NCBI RefSeq assembly: GCF_008365315.1
Contig: NZ_CP043507.1
Coordinates: 1 to 64,000 of the forward strand
Reading direction: 5' to 3'
DNA length: 64,000 nucleotides
From: Acetobacter vaccinii
GTDB taxonomy: Bacteria > Pseudomonadota > Alphaproteobacteria > Acetobacterales > Acetobacteraceae
Shown here piece by piece: positions 46,091 to 54,006 of this stretch. Below the pieces are notes generated by a model that was given only the letters and a program-made list of their open reading frames with translations, searched no databases and was not told the origin of the DNA. A program made the translations under genes and the position numbers. The stretch's first letter is position 1; each line of letters opens with the position of its first letter.

Positions 46091-46903
46091 ATGACAGCCA
46101 AGACGAACACCTCTGGAACTGTTCCCGCTGACACAGCGGCGACGACGCCAGACCTCTCTCCCCGCGCCCTGGTCAAAGCCGGGCGTGGCAATCTGGGTGG
46201 CACAACCGCTCTGGCAATCCTCAGTGAAATTGCCCTGCATGACGGGCGCAGGGTGCTGATGGCCGATGGTGATGTCCGCAATCCGGGTATTTCACAGTTC
46301 AAGGCGATTTATGGGAAACGGGGGTTTCCGCGCCCTGACAGCGAAGACATTGCTCATCTCAAGGAATGGTACACGAACGCCTTCGCCGCAGCCCTGCAGA
46401 ATGAGGCGTCACTGGTCATGGATGTGGGCGGTGGTGACCGGACACTTGAAGAATGGGCATCGGAAGACAGCCTTGTCGATGCAGCCGATGCCATGGGTCT
46501 GCCGGTAACAGGTCTGTTCATGTGTGGGCCACAGGCGGGTGATATCGACTATCTGCTCAAGCTTTGGAAAACAGGGCTGTTTCTGCCACATCGTGGCGTC
46601 ATCATTCTCAACGACTGGAGCATTCCGGTCGGCCACAAGCCCGACACGCTCTTTACTCCTTTGTGCATGGATCAGCGTCTGACCACTGTCAGCGGCATGG
46701 AAACAGCCATCCTGCGCATTCCCAAGCTGAGCTGTATGAATGAGGTACTCGCCAGCGGCCTGACGTTCCATGATGCAGCTGACGGCAAGCCAGGGGCCTC
46801 AGGCCGTCCCCTGGACCCGATGCGGCGCTGGCAGGTCGGACACTGGATCAGCAAGATCCGTGAAAACATTGCCAATGAAGGCATTGAAGCGTGGCTGCCG
46901 TGA
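46091..46903 (+). CDS. ParA/StbB/TraL-like protein with degenerate P-loop
   Basis: A 270-residue protein with a MinD/ParA-like layout: GRGNLGGTT (about 32-40) stands where GKGGVGKTT is expected, then VLMADGDVRNPG, and VMDVGGGDRT as the Walker B-like strand. Both lysines of the deviant Walker A are lost (to Arg and Gly), so ATP hydrolysis is doubtful. IncP TraL and R388 StbB are ParA-like proteins encoded at the same position. No dedicated RBS stands out; the palindrome at 46036 lies in the leader. Confidence 0.65.
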   Translation: MTAKTNTSGTVPADTAATTPDLSPRALVKAGRGNLGGTTALAILSEIALHDGRRVLMADGDVRNPGISQFKAIYGKRGFPRPDSEDIAHLKEWYTNAFAAALQNEASLVMDVGGGDRTLEEWASEDSLVDAADAMGLPVTGLFMCGPQAGDIDYLLKLWKTGLFLPHRGVIILNDWSIPVGHKPDTLFTPLCMDQRLTTVSGMETAILRIPKLSCMNEVLASGLTFHDAADGKPGASGRPLDPMRRWQVGHWISKIRENIANEGIEAWLP

Positions 46904-47631
46904 GCGGCCTCAACACGCCCCCCGTCTCAGGCGGGGGGAACCTCCCTCGGCCTGAGAGTGAATCCTCCTACGCGGCGCTGCGTGAGGCAGGTCAGGAACT
47001 CATGGAGATTGCGCTTCAGGAAGGGATTGATAGCCACGCCCCGCTTGGCCTCTGGATCAGAACCCTCAAGGGGGCCATGGATGCGCAGGCACTGCTCTGT
47101 CTTGCCGTCTCGCGCGAAACCCGTGAGGCCAACACCGTGGCCGATAGCAGCCTGGCGGCCCGTAACGAGGATCTCGATATCCGTCAGCAGATCATGCAGG
47201 ATCTGACTGTGCAGCTGAAGCAGAGTCTTGAGGCAGTCCGTACTCTGCATCTCTCGACGGAAAACCGGATCAAGGAGCATGAGGGCAGGCTGGATCAGCA
47301 GTATGCGCAGATTGTGGACAAGAGTGTTGCCTCGGTGATGAAGGATCTGAAGCGCGAGGTCTTTGATGCGCTGCGCCAGCGTCTGCCGCTTCAGGAAGGC
47401 GCGTTCTACTACATGGCGCGCTGGCACTTTTTCATGAAGCTGACGCTGGGCATCCTGTTTTTTGTTCTGCTGGGGTCTGGCCTGACGGCCGTCGCGGGCT
47501 GGCATGCGTATTCGCGTGGCGTTTACTGTTTTGGACACACTTTGCGCAATGAGCAGGGACAGGCGTGGTGTGCACTTGATCCTCTGTTCAATCACACAGC
47601 GGAGCGGACGGAGACGGACCAGGAGAAATAG
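46900..47631 (+). CDS. Coiled-coil membrane protein (TraM/StbC-position)
   Basis: About 243 residues from GTG 46900, which overlaps the upstream stop (GTGA); GTG 46891 is also in frame. A long helical coil (about 60-165, QQIMQDLTVQLKQSLEAV) is followed by one membrane segment (about 185-207, LTLGILFFVLLGSGLTAVAGW) and a short periplasmic tail with two Cys. Third gene of the oriT-proximal operon, as TraM in IncP. It may tether DNA or the ParA-like protein to the membrane; this is inference. Confidence 0.6.
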   Translation: MSGLNTPPVSGGGNLPRPESESSYAALREAGQELMEIALQEGIDSHAPLGLWIRTLKGAMDAQALLCLAVSRETREANTVADSSLAARNEDLDIRQQIMQDLTVQLKQSLEAVRTLHLSTENRIKEHEGRLDQQYAQIVDKSVASVMKDLKREVFDALRQRLPLQEGAFYYMARWHFFMKLTLGILFFVLLGSGLTAVAGWHAYSRGVYCFGHTLRNEQGQAWCALDPLFNHTAERTETDQEK

Positions 47632-47660
47632 GGCGTCGCAGCTGTCCCCGCGTTATCCAT

Positions 47661-47910
47661 GCAATCCAGCCCTTCAGGGCCGGAGCGCTTTGCGCGGAGC
47701 AGATTATCCGCCGGATAAGCGCGCCCCAGAGCGCAGGCGTTCCGGCGGATAATCTGTGGTTTGTGTGGGTAACGCCCCCCGGCCTTTCACGTGGGGAGTG
47801 GGTTGTCCCGGCCATCCAGCCCGCCAGGGCCGGAGCGCTTTGCGCGGAGCAGGTTATCCCCCGGATAAGCGCGCCCCAGAGCGCAGGCGTTCCGGGGGAT
47901 AACCTGTGGC
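47661..47910. repeat. Two tandem 97-bp repeats each containing a 16-bp hairpin
   Basis: Copies at about 47661-47757 and 47811-47907, spaced 150 bp. In each, a perfect 16-bp stem encloses an identical 25-nt loop: 47700-47715 with 47741-47756, and 47850-47865 with 47891-47906. The stems differ at two positions, and both changes are compensated in the opposite arm (A-T to G-C, G-C to C-G). Stem arms contain TTATCC, as in DnaA boxes. No gene covers the region. Confidence 0.85.
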
Positions 47911-48083
47911 TGGCCGGGGCAACAGAGAGCCCACGCATAGCCGTCCGAACCCTGCCAGTGCCACCCGTAGATAATCCCCTCTCACACTCAGGCTCACAAC
48001 ACGGACAGGCACACTTGCAGTGACTCAACTTTCAAGCCTCTGCCGCGTTCGTGGGCGAAGGCACAACAGAACAAGAGAAAAAC

Positions 48084-48365
48084 ATGCCTGAAAAACCCTG
48101 TTTCACCCACAGCCAGCCCGCACCGGCGCGCACAGCCTGCGAGCAGCTGTTTGCCTTGCGTCTGGATAATGAACCACCGGGAGCATCAAAAATTGCCCTG
48201 AACCGGGCAGGCTGGCGCTATGATGCCAACCGTGGGGAATGGCGTAGCACCTGCAATGCGCTGCCTCTGGAACTGGAATCCTATCGGCCCCGGATCACGG
48301 CACATGCCCCGTTATGCTCGCAGGTGGCTGAACAGGCGGTCTGCCCTGCACCGGGTGGGGGGTGA
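48084..48365 (+). CDS. Small unknown protein
   Basis: A 93-residue protein, not recognised. ATG 48084 follows ACAAGAGAAAAAC; a GTG at 48051 is also in frame. The middle (SKIALNRAGWRYDANRGEWRS) suggests a small DNA- or nucleotide-handling domain but I see no known motif. Confidence 0.45.
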   Translation: MPEKPCFTHSQPAPARTACEQLFALRLDNEPPGASKIALNRAGWRYDANRGEWRSTCNALPLELESYRPRITAHAPLCSQVAEQAVCPAPGGG

Positions 48366-48464
48366 GTACACCCCGGAAGGCTCGTGTCGGTTGTCTGGAA
48401 AAGACCGGCCAGAGCCTGCGCCCTGTCGTGACATGGAGCGCACCAGGCACAAAGTCATGGCTGT

Positions 48465-48558
48465 CCACAAATCCATAGGAGGGACCCAAGGGCTGCGCGA
48501 CGCGACCGCCAAGAGTCAGGCGGCGCGCAGCCCTTGGGAGGTGCCTGTGGAGTTGTGG
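48465..48558. repeat. Long interrupted inverted repeat (about 35-bp arms)
   Basis: The inner perfect arms CCCAAGGGCTGCGCG (48485-48499) and complement (48524-48538) enclose a smaller stem CCGCC/GGCGG. An outer imperfect arm, CCACAAATCCATAGG (48465-48479) against 48544-48558, matches at 13 of 15 positions. The whole could extrude as a cruciform or fold as a single-strand hairpin. It lies in a noncoding gap (48366-48692). Confidence 0.75.
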
Positions 48559-48692
48559 GCAGCCCGCCGGGAGGAAGGATTGCCCGCCTCTGTTACCGAC
48601 AGGAGGGAAAGAACAGAATGAGGAATAAGGGCCGGAACGCATTGCGGCGGGCTTATGCCCGCCGCCCGATTTCTACGATAATCGGCTGAGAC

Positions 48693-48818
48693 CTATCTCT
48701 TACTCTCAGGAGGCTGCTGAACAGGCAACAGTCGCCGAGCAACCCACCCACTCGCGGCGAAGGTCACAGCAAACACACCGAGCACCATGGCTGCATTAGT
48801 CAGGAAAGCATTTGTCAT
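48693..48818 (-). CDS. 41-residue single-pass membrane protein
   Basis: A short gene with a strong RBS (AAAGGAGGACAAGCG) before ATG 48818, which overlaps the stop of the upstream gene (ATGA). The protein MTNAFLTNAAMVLGVFAV... has one hydrophobic helix (about 5-25) and a basic tail. It is co-translated with the 84-residue membrane protein. Function unknown. Confidence 0.6.
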   Translation of the reverse strand: MTNAFLTNAAMVLGVFAVTFAASGWVARRLLPVQQPPESKR

Positions 48819-49069
48819 CGCTTGTCCTCCTTTGACGCTTCCTTAGCAGGAATATAGCTCAAAAACTCAAAAGCTGCACGTTCCAAAATAGCAGCCAGCA
48901 TGACGGCGGGAAGTTTACGCCATGACCAGCCCCCTGCCGCAAAAAATGGAGAGATAAGCGATAGCCCTACCAGTGTGAGCGCAAGATTCTGACAGGCTGA
49001 AGCCGCCAGCTTCAGCCGCTCTGTTATCTGTACATCATTTTGTGGAGGCTTGGCCGGGAAAACTGACAT
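48815..49069 (-). CDS. 84-residue membrane protein
   Basis: It has two hydrophobic helices (about 28-46 and 53-70) with a charged N-terminal part (PPQNDVQITERLKLAA) and a Lys/Glu-rich tail. Not recognised. Paired with the 41-residue protein downstream; together they could be a small membrane complex such as a plasmid-encoded exclusion or stress peptide set, but this is a guess. Confidence 0.5.
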   Translation of the reverse strand: MSVFPAKPPQNDVQITERLKLAASACQNLALTLVGLSLISPFFAAGGWSWRKLPAVMLAAILERAAFEFLSYIPAKEASKEDKR

Positions 49070-49126
49070 TATCCAAAATGCTCCAAGAACAGGGTTGCCG
49101 GGCCTTTCGGCCCGGCTGGTTGCTGT

Positions 49127-49804
49127 TTAGATGCCGATCGCATCATCAAGCGCGGCGGCAGCCTCCTGTGTCAGGCTACGGCGGTTAACACGGGGCTGGT
49201 AGGGTTCCCACGCTTCGCCCATCAGTTCCGCATAAGCGGCGCAAGCTCCGCTGGCGATGCACGCAAGGGCGTATGCCTTTGCGCCATGTTCAGCGGCGAT
49301 CCGCACCAGCACATCGCTACGGTTTTCGCCACCGTCAACGCCCATGCGGTCTTCATCGCGATGCTCGTTCCTCCACGCATCCTTTGCATCCTTGGCAATC
49401 TGACGGCGGGATTCAAAAAAGTTCGCGGCACCATAGGCAGACCGCACCACCGCATCGACAACGCGATCAAGGTGCATCTTAAGGCCCCGGAAATCGTCTT
49501 CGCCCCGGTAGCGAGAAACCAGAATGGGGCGCAGGGCTTCGTATTGTTCCCGAATGAGGCTGTCACCCTGCCCAGTCAGTTCGTCCGGGTCGCCGCCGTC
49601 CAAGCCAAACCCGGTGCGGATTTTCGCCATGCGACTATCATCGGGGGCCAGCCGCAGCACATCTGCCAGCGTGGGAGCAGACAGTGCCTTCATACGCTGT
49701 TCCGTCTCATGGAACTGGCGGGCGCGGGCAGGAGATACGGAACCGGCGGCGTCACCCTTGCGGGAAGAGCTGGCCTTGCTTACGGTGTTTTTAACGTCGG
49801 ACAT
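49127..49804 (-). CDS. Unknown soluble protein
   Basis: A 225-residue, mostly helical protein with a basic N-terminus (SSSRKGDAAGSVSPARARQF) and central LIREQYEALRPILVSRYRGEDDF. No family recognised. GC-rich codons agree with the plasmid backbone. The AAAGAGGTAG RBS precedes ATG 49804. Confidence 0.6.
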   Translation of the reverse strand: MSDVKNTVSKASSSRKGDAAGSVSPARARQFHETEQRMKALSAPTLADVLRLAPDDSRMAKIRTGFGLDGGDPDELTGQGDSLIREQYEALRPILVSRYRGEDDFRGLKMHLDRVVDAVVRSAYGAANFFESRRQIAKDAKDAWRNEHRDEDRMGVDGGENRSDVLVRIAAEHGAKAYALACIASGACAAYAELMGEAWEPYQPRVNRRSLTQEAAAALDDAIGI

Positions 49805-50125
49805 GAAACTACCTCTTTCAGTTCTGGCGCAGTCCCGGTCTGGTGCTCGTTACACCGACCGGGGCGCTCTGTTGTTTGGGTTCATTCCCTCTCAACAAAT
49901 AAAGAATAGTACAAACCCGCACCCATGACAAGCAAAAACCGGCAGAAAACTGCCAAAAGCGGCATTTTTTATTTTGTTTTTCGAGTAATTATTTCTTGCA
50001 TGAAGACTATACTTGCCGTTACTTCCACCCTTCATGAGCAAAGGCCCCGTCCCGGCACAAGGTCGGTCCCACGGCAGAGCGAGCGCAGAGCGGGAGCCGC
50101 GTAGCGCGCCGAAGGCGTCTGGCCG
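49805..50125. other. Intergenic region with first copy of a long direct repeat
   Basis: It contains the promoter of the 225-residue gene (minus) and, at 50036-50129, one copy of a repeat found again at 61351-61446. No gene seen. Confidence 0.5.
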
Positions 50126-50129
50126 TCAG
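50036..50129. repeat. Direct repeat, copy 1 (partner at 61351-61446)
   Basis: A 48-nt core is identical in both copies (50075-50122 and 61393-61440; begins CAGAGCGAGCGCAGAGC) within about 95 nt of strong similarity. This copy lies just past the stop of the minus-strand gene at 50126. It is rich in short GC inverted motifs. Confidence 0.8.
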
Positions 50130-50890
50130 AACGGAATAGCCACATCCTCCCACAGATCGAGAGGCAGGGTCGCTGACGGCGGAGAAGGCACAGGCTCCTG
50201 CTCCCGCAGAACATCCGCCAGTTCCGGGTAGTCCTGCTCCAGATCAGACCGGAGCACTGGCGAACAGCGCGCCACAGCACCATCACCTTCAACCCCGGAA
50301 CACAGCCACAGCGAGAAACCCCGCATGATGACCGCAAGCCTGCGCTGGGGCTCGATGGCCAGTCTCGTCTGCCCGGTGGCATCGCGCACACACCGCCAGG
50401 CCCCCCATTCAGGGTCCTGCGCCGCAATGCGCCACACCCATGTCCGCTGCCCCCGACAATGGGCCAGTGCCCTGCTCACAGGCGACGCCTCGTAAAGGCA
50501 GACCTGCGACCTCGCCCGCAGATGGCCTGCCAGCCGCCAGTCCACCCATGTGAACAGAGGTCGCCAGGCGCACTTCCAGACCCGCTGGCCCGCCCTCCAG
50601 AAAACATAGTCGCGCTCGCTCGCACCCCACGGTGGACTGAGACAGTGCTGGCCCAGAAAACTCAGGCGGGGCCACATCCGGGCCAGAACCGGCAGACAGG
50701 CATGCCGCTGCGGGAGCCTGAAAGGATCGAACTCGACCGTGAACACCGCGCGGGTCATCGTCATGCTGTCGATGGCCCCGGCAAAACTCCGGCCAAGGGC
50801 CGCATCACGCCGCAGACGGGCTTGCAGCGCAGCCCGGTCACGGGCCGGACCCGTGACGCGCAGCGTCAGGGTAATCTCGGTCTCTCTCAT
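50126..50890 (-). CDS. Unknown Trp/Arg-rich protein
   Basis: A 254-residue soluble protein, not recognised. It is rich in Trp (about 14) and Arg, with WKCAWRPLFTWVDWRLAGHL in the middle and an acidic end. Its ATG overlaps the stop of the upstream gene (ATGA), so both form an operon. Possibly a plasmid-specific CRISPR- or phage-like nucleic-acid binder; no evidence beyond composition. Confidence 0.55.
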   Translation of the reverse strand: MRETEITLTLRVTGPARDRAALQARLRRDAALGRSFAGAIDSMTMTRAVFTVEFDPFRLPQRHACLPVLARMWPRLSFLGQHCLSPPWGASERDYVFWRAGQRVWKCAWRPLFTWVDWRLAGHLRARSQVCLYEASPVSRALAHCRGQRTWVWRIAAQDPEWGAWRCVRDATGQTRLAIEPQRRLAVIMRGFSLWLCSGVEGDGAVARCSPVLRSDLEQDYPELADVLREQEPVPSPPSATLPLDLWEDVAIPF

Positions 50891-51450
50891 GCTGCGTCCC
50901 TGATCCAGTTTTCACCCGGCCCATCCAGCCCCTCCCAGCGCAGCAGGAACCAGTGGCGGTACCACTCGGCATGAACATCCGCCGCATTCAGCGCATCCGC
51001 CTGACGCTGCGCCTCCTCGTAACTGGCCACGGGCTCTGTCAGTTCGTTGGCCAGCGTGCCATCCACCACGATCCATGCCCCCGCATGCTCGCCATAGATC
51101 TGCGGATCATCAGCAAGCTGCCAGACCACAGCCTCCAGAGGGGGCGCTGGCGCATCACACTGGGCACAGTCAGCCAGACTGCCCGGATAGGCCGCTTCAA
51201 CCAGTGGCCTGAAGCGGGAGCGCCAGAACCCCCGGGCCATGGCACAGCGGGCCGGAACAGGCATCACACGCAGGATCTCATCGAGCAAACGCTCGCGCGC
51301 ACTGTCATTGAGGTCTTCAGGGGCGATGGAGACGCTGATCAGCGCCCCATCCGCACCACGGGCCTGCACCGGGGCGGGCATGAGGCTGGCACGGCCGCGC
51401 CACAGTGGCGTCAGCACGGGAGCCGGAATTTTGCGGACTATCGTCATCAT
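50887..51450 (-). CDS. Unknown protein, operon partner of the Trp-rich protein
   Basis: A 187-residue protein from ATG 51450, chosen for GGAG 7 nt upstream. It contains CAMARGFWRSRFRPLVEAAYP, a CAQC pair (possible metal site) and a C-terminal VHAEWYRHWFLLRWEGLDG. No family recognised. Confidence 0.5.
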   Translation of the reverse strand: MMTIVRKIPAPVLTPLWRGRASLMPAPVQARGADGALISVSIAPEDLNDSARERLLDEILRVMPVPARCAMARGFWRSRFRPLVEAAYPGSLADCAQCDAPAPPLEAVVWQLADDPQIYGEHAGAWIVVDGTLANELTEPVASYEEAQRQADALNAADVHAEWYRHWFLLRWEGLDGPGENWIRDAA

Positions 51451-51535
51451 GAGTGCTCCTTCAGGCTGCTGCTGCGCGTACGCCCACAACACCCCGCGAT
51501 AGGCTGGACTGTATTTTTTCTGGATGGAGACCTGC

Positions 51536-51871
51536 ATGCCCCTCGCCCGTACCCGACAGTACGCCCGCCGCCTTGTCTGGATCGGCCTGTATGGCTGTGT
51601 CGCTTACTGCACCGCGCTGGCAATTCTCAGTGGGCTTTGCCTGCTTCTGGGCGACCTGTTGGTCCACGCCATGCTGCAACGCAGTGCGTGGACACTCCCC
51701 GCCCTCTACTGGCTCGATCATCATGACGGGGCGTGGCTGCTGGACCATGGGATGCAGGGGCTGCACCTGAGCGAACAGATCCTGCGGGTGATCGCTCTCG
51801 TTCCCGCAGGTCTGGCGCTTGTGTGGAAACTCTCGCGCCCTCAGGCGGCAAGAGCCAGATCAGGCGTCTGA
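51536..51871 (+). CDS. Small membrane protein opposite ArdC
   Basis: A 111-residue protein with two hydrophobic helices (about 12-40 and 78-98) and a His-Asp-rich loop (LDHHDGAWLLDHGMQGLHL). ATG 51536 follows GGATGGAGAC. It runs against the flanking genes and overlaps the end of ardC by 31 nt. Function unknown. Confidence 0.45.
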   Translation: MPLARTRQYARRLVWIGLYGCVAYCTALAILSGLCLLLGDLLVHAMLQRSAWTLPALYWLDHHDGAWLLDHGMQGLHLSEQILRVIALVPAGLALVWKLSRPQAARARSGV

Positions 51872-52788
51872 AGGCTGTCGTCCCGCTCTTGATGGCCCGC
51901 ACATTTCTGGAGATAATCCACTGCGGTCGAAGCCTGCGAGGCGGCGGTAAAGATCGCCCGCCGGTCTGCCTTCATAAGGGCGAGCCACGACTGGATGTAA
52001 GCAGCATGCCGCAGGCTGGGGGCAATGCCCATCACCGCGCAGAGCTGGGCGGCTGAAATCTCGGCTACGAGCTCTTCCATCTGGTAAGCAGAATCTCCAA
52101 AGCGCTTTCCAAAAGTGCGGTTAAGCCGGTGTTCTGCGCCCGTCCAATGCGCCAGCTCGTGTGCCTGAACCCCGAACATGGCCTCCGGGCTGGAAAAGGC
52201 GGCAGGAGGCGGACACTGGATATAATCGAAGCGGGGATGGTAATAGGCCTCGTTCCCGCCAAAACGCATCTCAACACCTGTTGCCTGCACAAAAGCGTCC
52301 AGGGCAGCATTGGTCGCATGAGGGGGATCGACTGGCGCAAGCCCACAGACCGCCTCGGGCAGCCCGTCAATCTGCGCCACATTGAAAACCGTAAACCGTT
52401 TGAGGAAGGCAATGCCAAACGCCTCTTCCCCACTGGCGTCAGCCCGTTCCTGCTCAGCCTGCGGCACATAGGTGCTGGCATAGACAAGGCTCACCCCTTT
52501 CTCACCACGACGGACCTGACCACCCACTGCGGCCGCCTGCCGGTATGTGAGCCAGCGGGACTGCGTGTAGCCATGGGCAGAAGCCGCAAGCCAGAGCAGC
52601 AGCACGTTGATCCCGCTGTAGCGCGCATTGGTCGTGGCATTGACCGGCAGTCCTGAAGCACCTGTGGTCGTGCTCCAGGGCCGGGTCCACGGCAGGCGAC
52701 CGCTTTCCACTTCGGCAATGATCCGCTCAGTGACTTCGGTGTAAATATCCTGTCGGTTCGTTTTTGCCTGCGCCTGTCTCTGTGCCAT
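51841..52788 (-). CDS. ardC: ArdC-family antirestriction protein
   Basis: A 315-residue protein. The N-terminal ssDNA-binding domain (DIYTEVTERIIAEVESG, PWTRPW, YSGINVLLLW) is followed by a zinc metallopeptidase-like domain with AHELAHWTG (about 208) and a distal Glu in MEELVAEISAA. ArdC of IncW plasmids protects incoming single-stranded DNA from recipient restriction. ATG 52788 has ACAGGA upstream. Its presence fits a leading region. Confidence 0.9.
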   Translation of the reverse strand: MAQRQAQAKTNRQDIYTEVTERIIAEVESGRLPWTRPWSTTTGASGLPVNATTNARYSGINVLLLWLAASAHGYTQSRWLTYRQAAAVGGQVRRGEKGVSLVYASTYVPQAEQERADASGEEAFGIAFLKRFTVFNVAQIDGLPEAVCGLAPVDPPHATNAALDAFVQATGVEMRFGGNEAYYHPRFDYIQCPPPAAFSSPEAMFGVQAHELAHWTGAEHRLNRTFGKRFGDSAYQMEELVAEISAAQLCAVMGIAPSLRHAAYIQSWLALMKADRRAIFTAASQASTAVDYLQKCAGHQERDDSLQTPDLALAA

Positions 52789-53087
52789 GTCCTGTTTTCC
52801 TTTTCGGACCGTGCTGCCACCCGGGGGTGGCCGATAACGACCGTCAGGGGGTGCATGGAGGCGGGCATTGCATGCGCAGCACGGAGCGCAGCGGAAGTCC
52901 TGGCTTGCCAGGTTGCAATGCACGACGGCACCCCCAGACTGGCGTTTCGGCCTCCCACGGGTGCTGTGCGTCGCTCCGCTTTTCTGTTTTTTTGCTTTCT
53001 GCCTTATGTGTCGCTGACATCAGTCTGGATTATCTGGCCTGTCAGTTCCATTTGTAGTAACGTATCTACAAATGGGAGGATCAGGCC
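52789..53087. promoter_or_regulatory. Intergenic region between ardC and phd-vapC
   Basis: Holds divergent promoters. A short GC-rich hairpin GCCACCCGGGGGTGGC (about 52814-52829) lies in the ardC leader. Just before the antitoxin gene, TTTGTAGTAACGTATCTACAAATGGGAGGA contains the inverted pair TTTGTAG/CTACAAA, a likely operator for Phd binding. Confidence 0.5.
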
Positions 53088-53342
53088 ATGACGATCACCA
53101 CAGTTTCTAGCCGGGAATTCAACCAGGATACGGGCCGGGCCAAAAGAGCCTCGCTGGATGGACCTGTCTTCATCACGGACAGAGGCAAACCGGCGCATGT
53201 CCTGCTTACGATTGAAGAATACAGAAAACTCACGGGTCAGCCGGACAGGATTGCCGATGCCCTGGCCATGCCCGGGATCGAAGACGTGGAGTTTGATCCA
53301 GCCCCCCTCACCCTGGGCCTGCGCCCGGCCGATTTCTCCTGA
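53088..53342 (+). CDS. Phd/YefM-family antitoxin
   Basis: An 84-residue antitoxin: TTVSSREFNQDTGRAKRAS and GPVFITDRGKPAHVLLTIEEYRKL (in two parts) are the typical DNA-binding half; the C-terminal part pairs with the PIN toxin. GGGAGGA precedes the ATG. Overlaps vapC by 1 nt. Confidence 0.9.
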   Translation: MTITTVSSREFNQDTGRAKRASLDGPVFITDRGKPAHVLLTIEEYRKLTGQPDRIADALAMPGIEDVEFDPAPLTLGLRPADFS

Positions 53343-53770
53343 TGCTCGTCCTCGACACGAATGTTGTCTCGGAACTGCGCAAGGTCCGCTCCGGGAAAGC
53401 AGACCCGGCCGTTGCCCACTGGGCTGATAGTGTTGCCGCTGGCAGCCTCTATCTCTGCGCTATCACGGTCATGGAGCTTGAAGTCGGCATCCTGCGTGTC
53501 GAACGCAGGGATGCCCGGCAGGGAGAGATGCTCAGGCACTGGATGGATCACCACGTCATGCCGGCGTTCAGGGACCGTATCCTGCCCGTGGATACAGCCG
53601 TTGCCCTGCGCTGCGCCCGGTTACATGTCCCTGACCCCAGGGCAGAGCGCGACACACTGATCGCCGCCACCGCCCTGGTCCACGGGATGACAGTTGTGAC
53701 GCGTAATAGTGACGATTTCCGGTTCACCGGTGTCCCGCTGCTCAACCCCTGGCTTTTTTTAGAAGGCTGA
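53342..53770 (+). CDS. vapC: VapC-type PIN-domain toxin
   Basis: A 142-residue PIN ribonuclease. It starts MLVLDTNVVSELRK with the first catalytic Asp; the other acidic residues lie in ITVMELEVGILR, DPRAERDTLIAATAL and TRNSDDFRFTGV. Its antitoxin partner is of the Phd type, a common combination. It overlaps the convergent next gene by 12 nt. Confidence 0.9.
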   Translation: MLVLDTNVVSELRKVRSGKADPAVAHWADSVAAGSLYLCAITVMELEVGILRVERRDARQGEMLRHWMDHHVMPAFRDRILPVDTAVALRCARLHVPDPRAERDTLIAATALVHGMTVVTRNSDDFRFTGVPLLNPWLFLEG

Positions 53771-53986
53771 ACCGCCTTTCATCCCGCCCCTGGCAGCCCT
53801 GCGTTCCACCCGGCGCATCTGCGCCCTGAGATTGCGCCCCGCCCGCCAGTCCCCTGGCGTGGAGGCTCCAAACACAAAAGCGCCACTCCGGTGCCGCCAG
53901 CGCAGGTGCCCCCCACGGGTCAGTTCAACCCGCCAGTCCGCATCCCCCAGCCGGGTTCCGAGTTCCCGAACATGATGTCTGCTCAT
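53759..53986 (-). CDS. HicA-like small protein
   Basis: A 75-residue basic protein. GGHLRWRHRSGAFVFGASTPGDWRAGRNLRAQMRR resembles, in its two halves, the dsRBD-like HicA fold seen in phage and plasmid proteins. ATG 53986 is chosen for its GGGGGAG RBS. A HicB partner is not adjacent, so a toxin role is doubtful. Confidence 0.5.
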   Translation of the reverse strand: MSRHHVRELGTRLGDADWRVELTRGGHLRWRHRSGAFVFGASTPGDWRAGRNLRAQMRRVERRAARGGMKGGSAF

Positions 53987-54006
53987 GGTCTGCTCCCCCT
54001 TCACCC

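Noticed and set aside
47661..47910. CRISPR-like array
   Set aside because: Only two copies 150 bp apart, each a long hairpin; no spacer series and no cas genes in the window.
48220..48621. 133-codon plus-strand frame
   Set aside because: Overlaps a better-supported frame and runs through the long inverted repeat; no RBS or domain.
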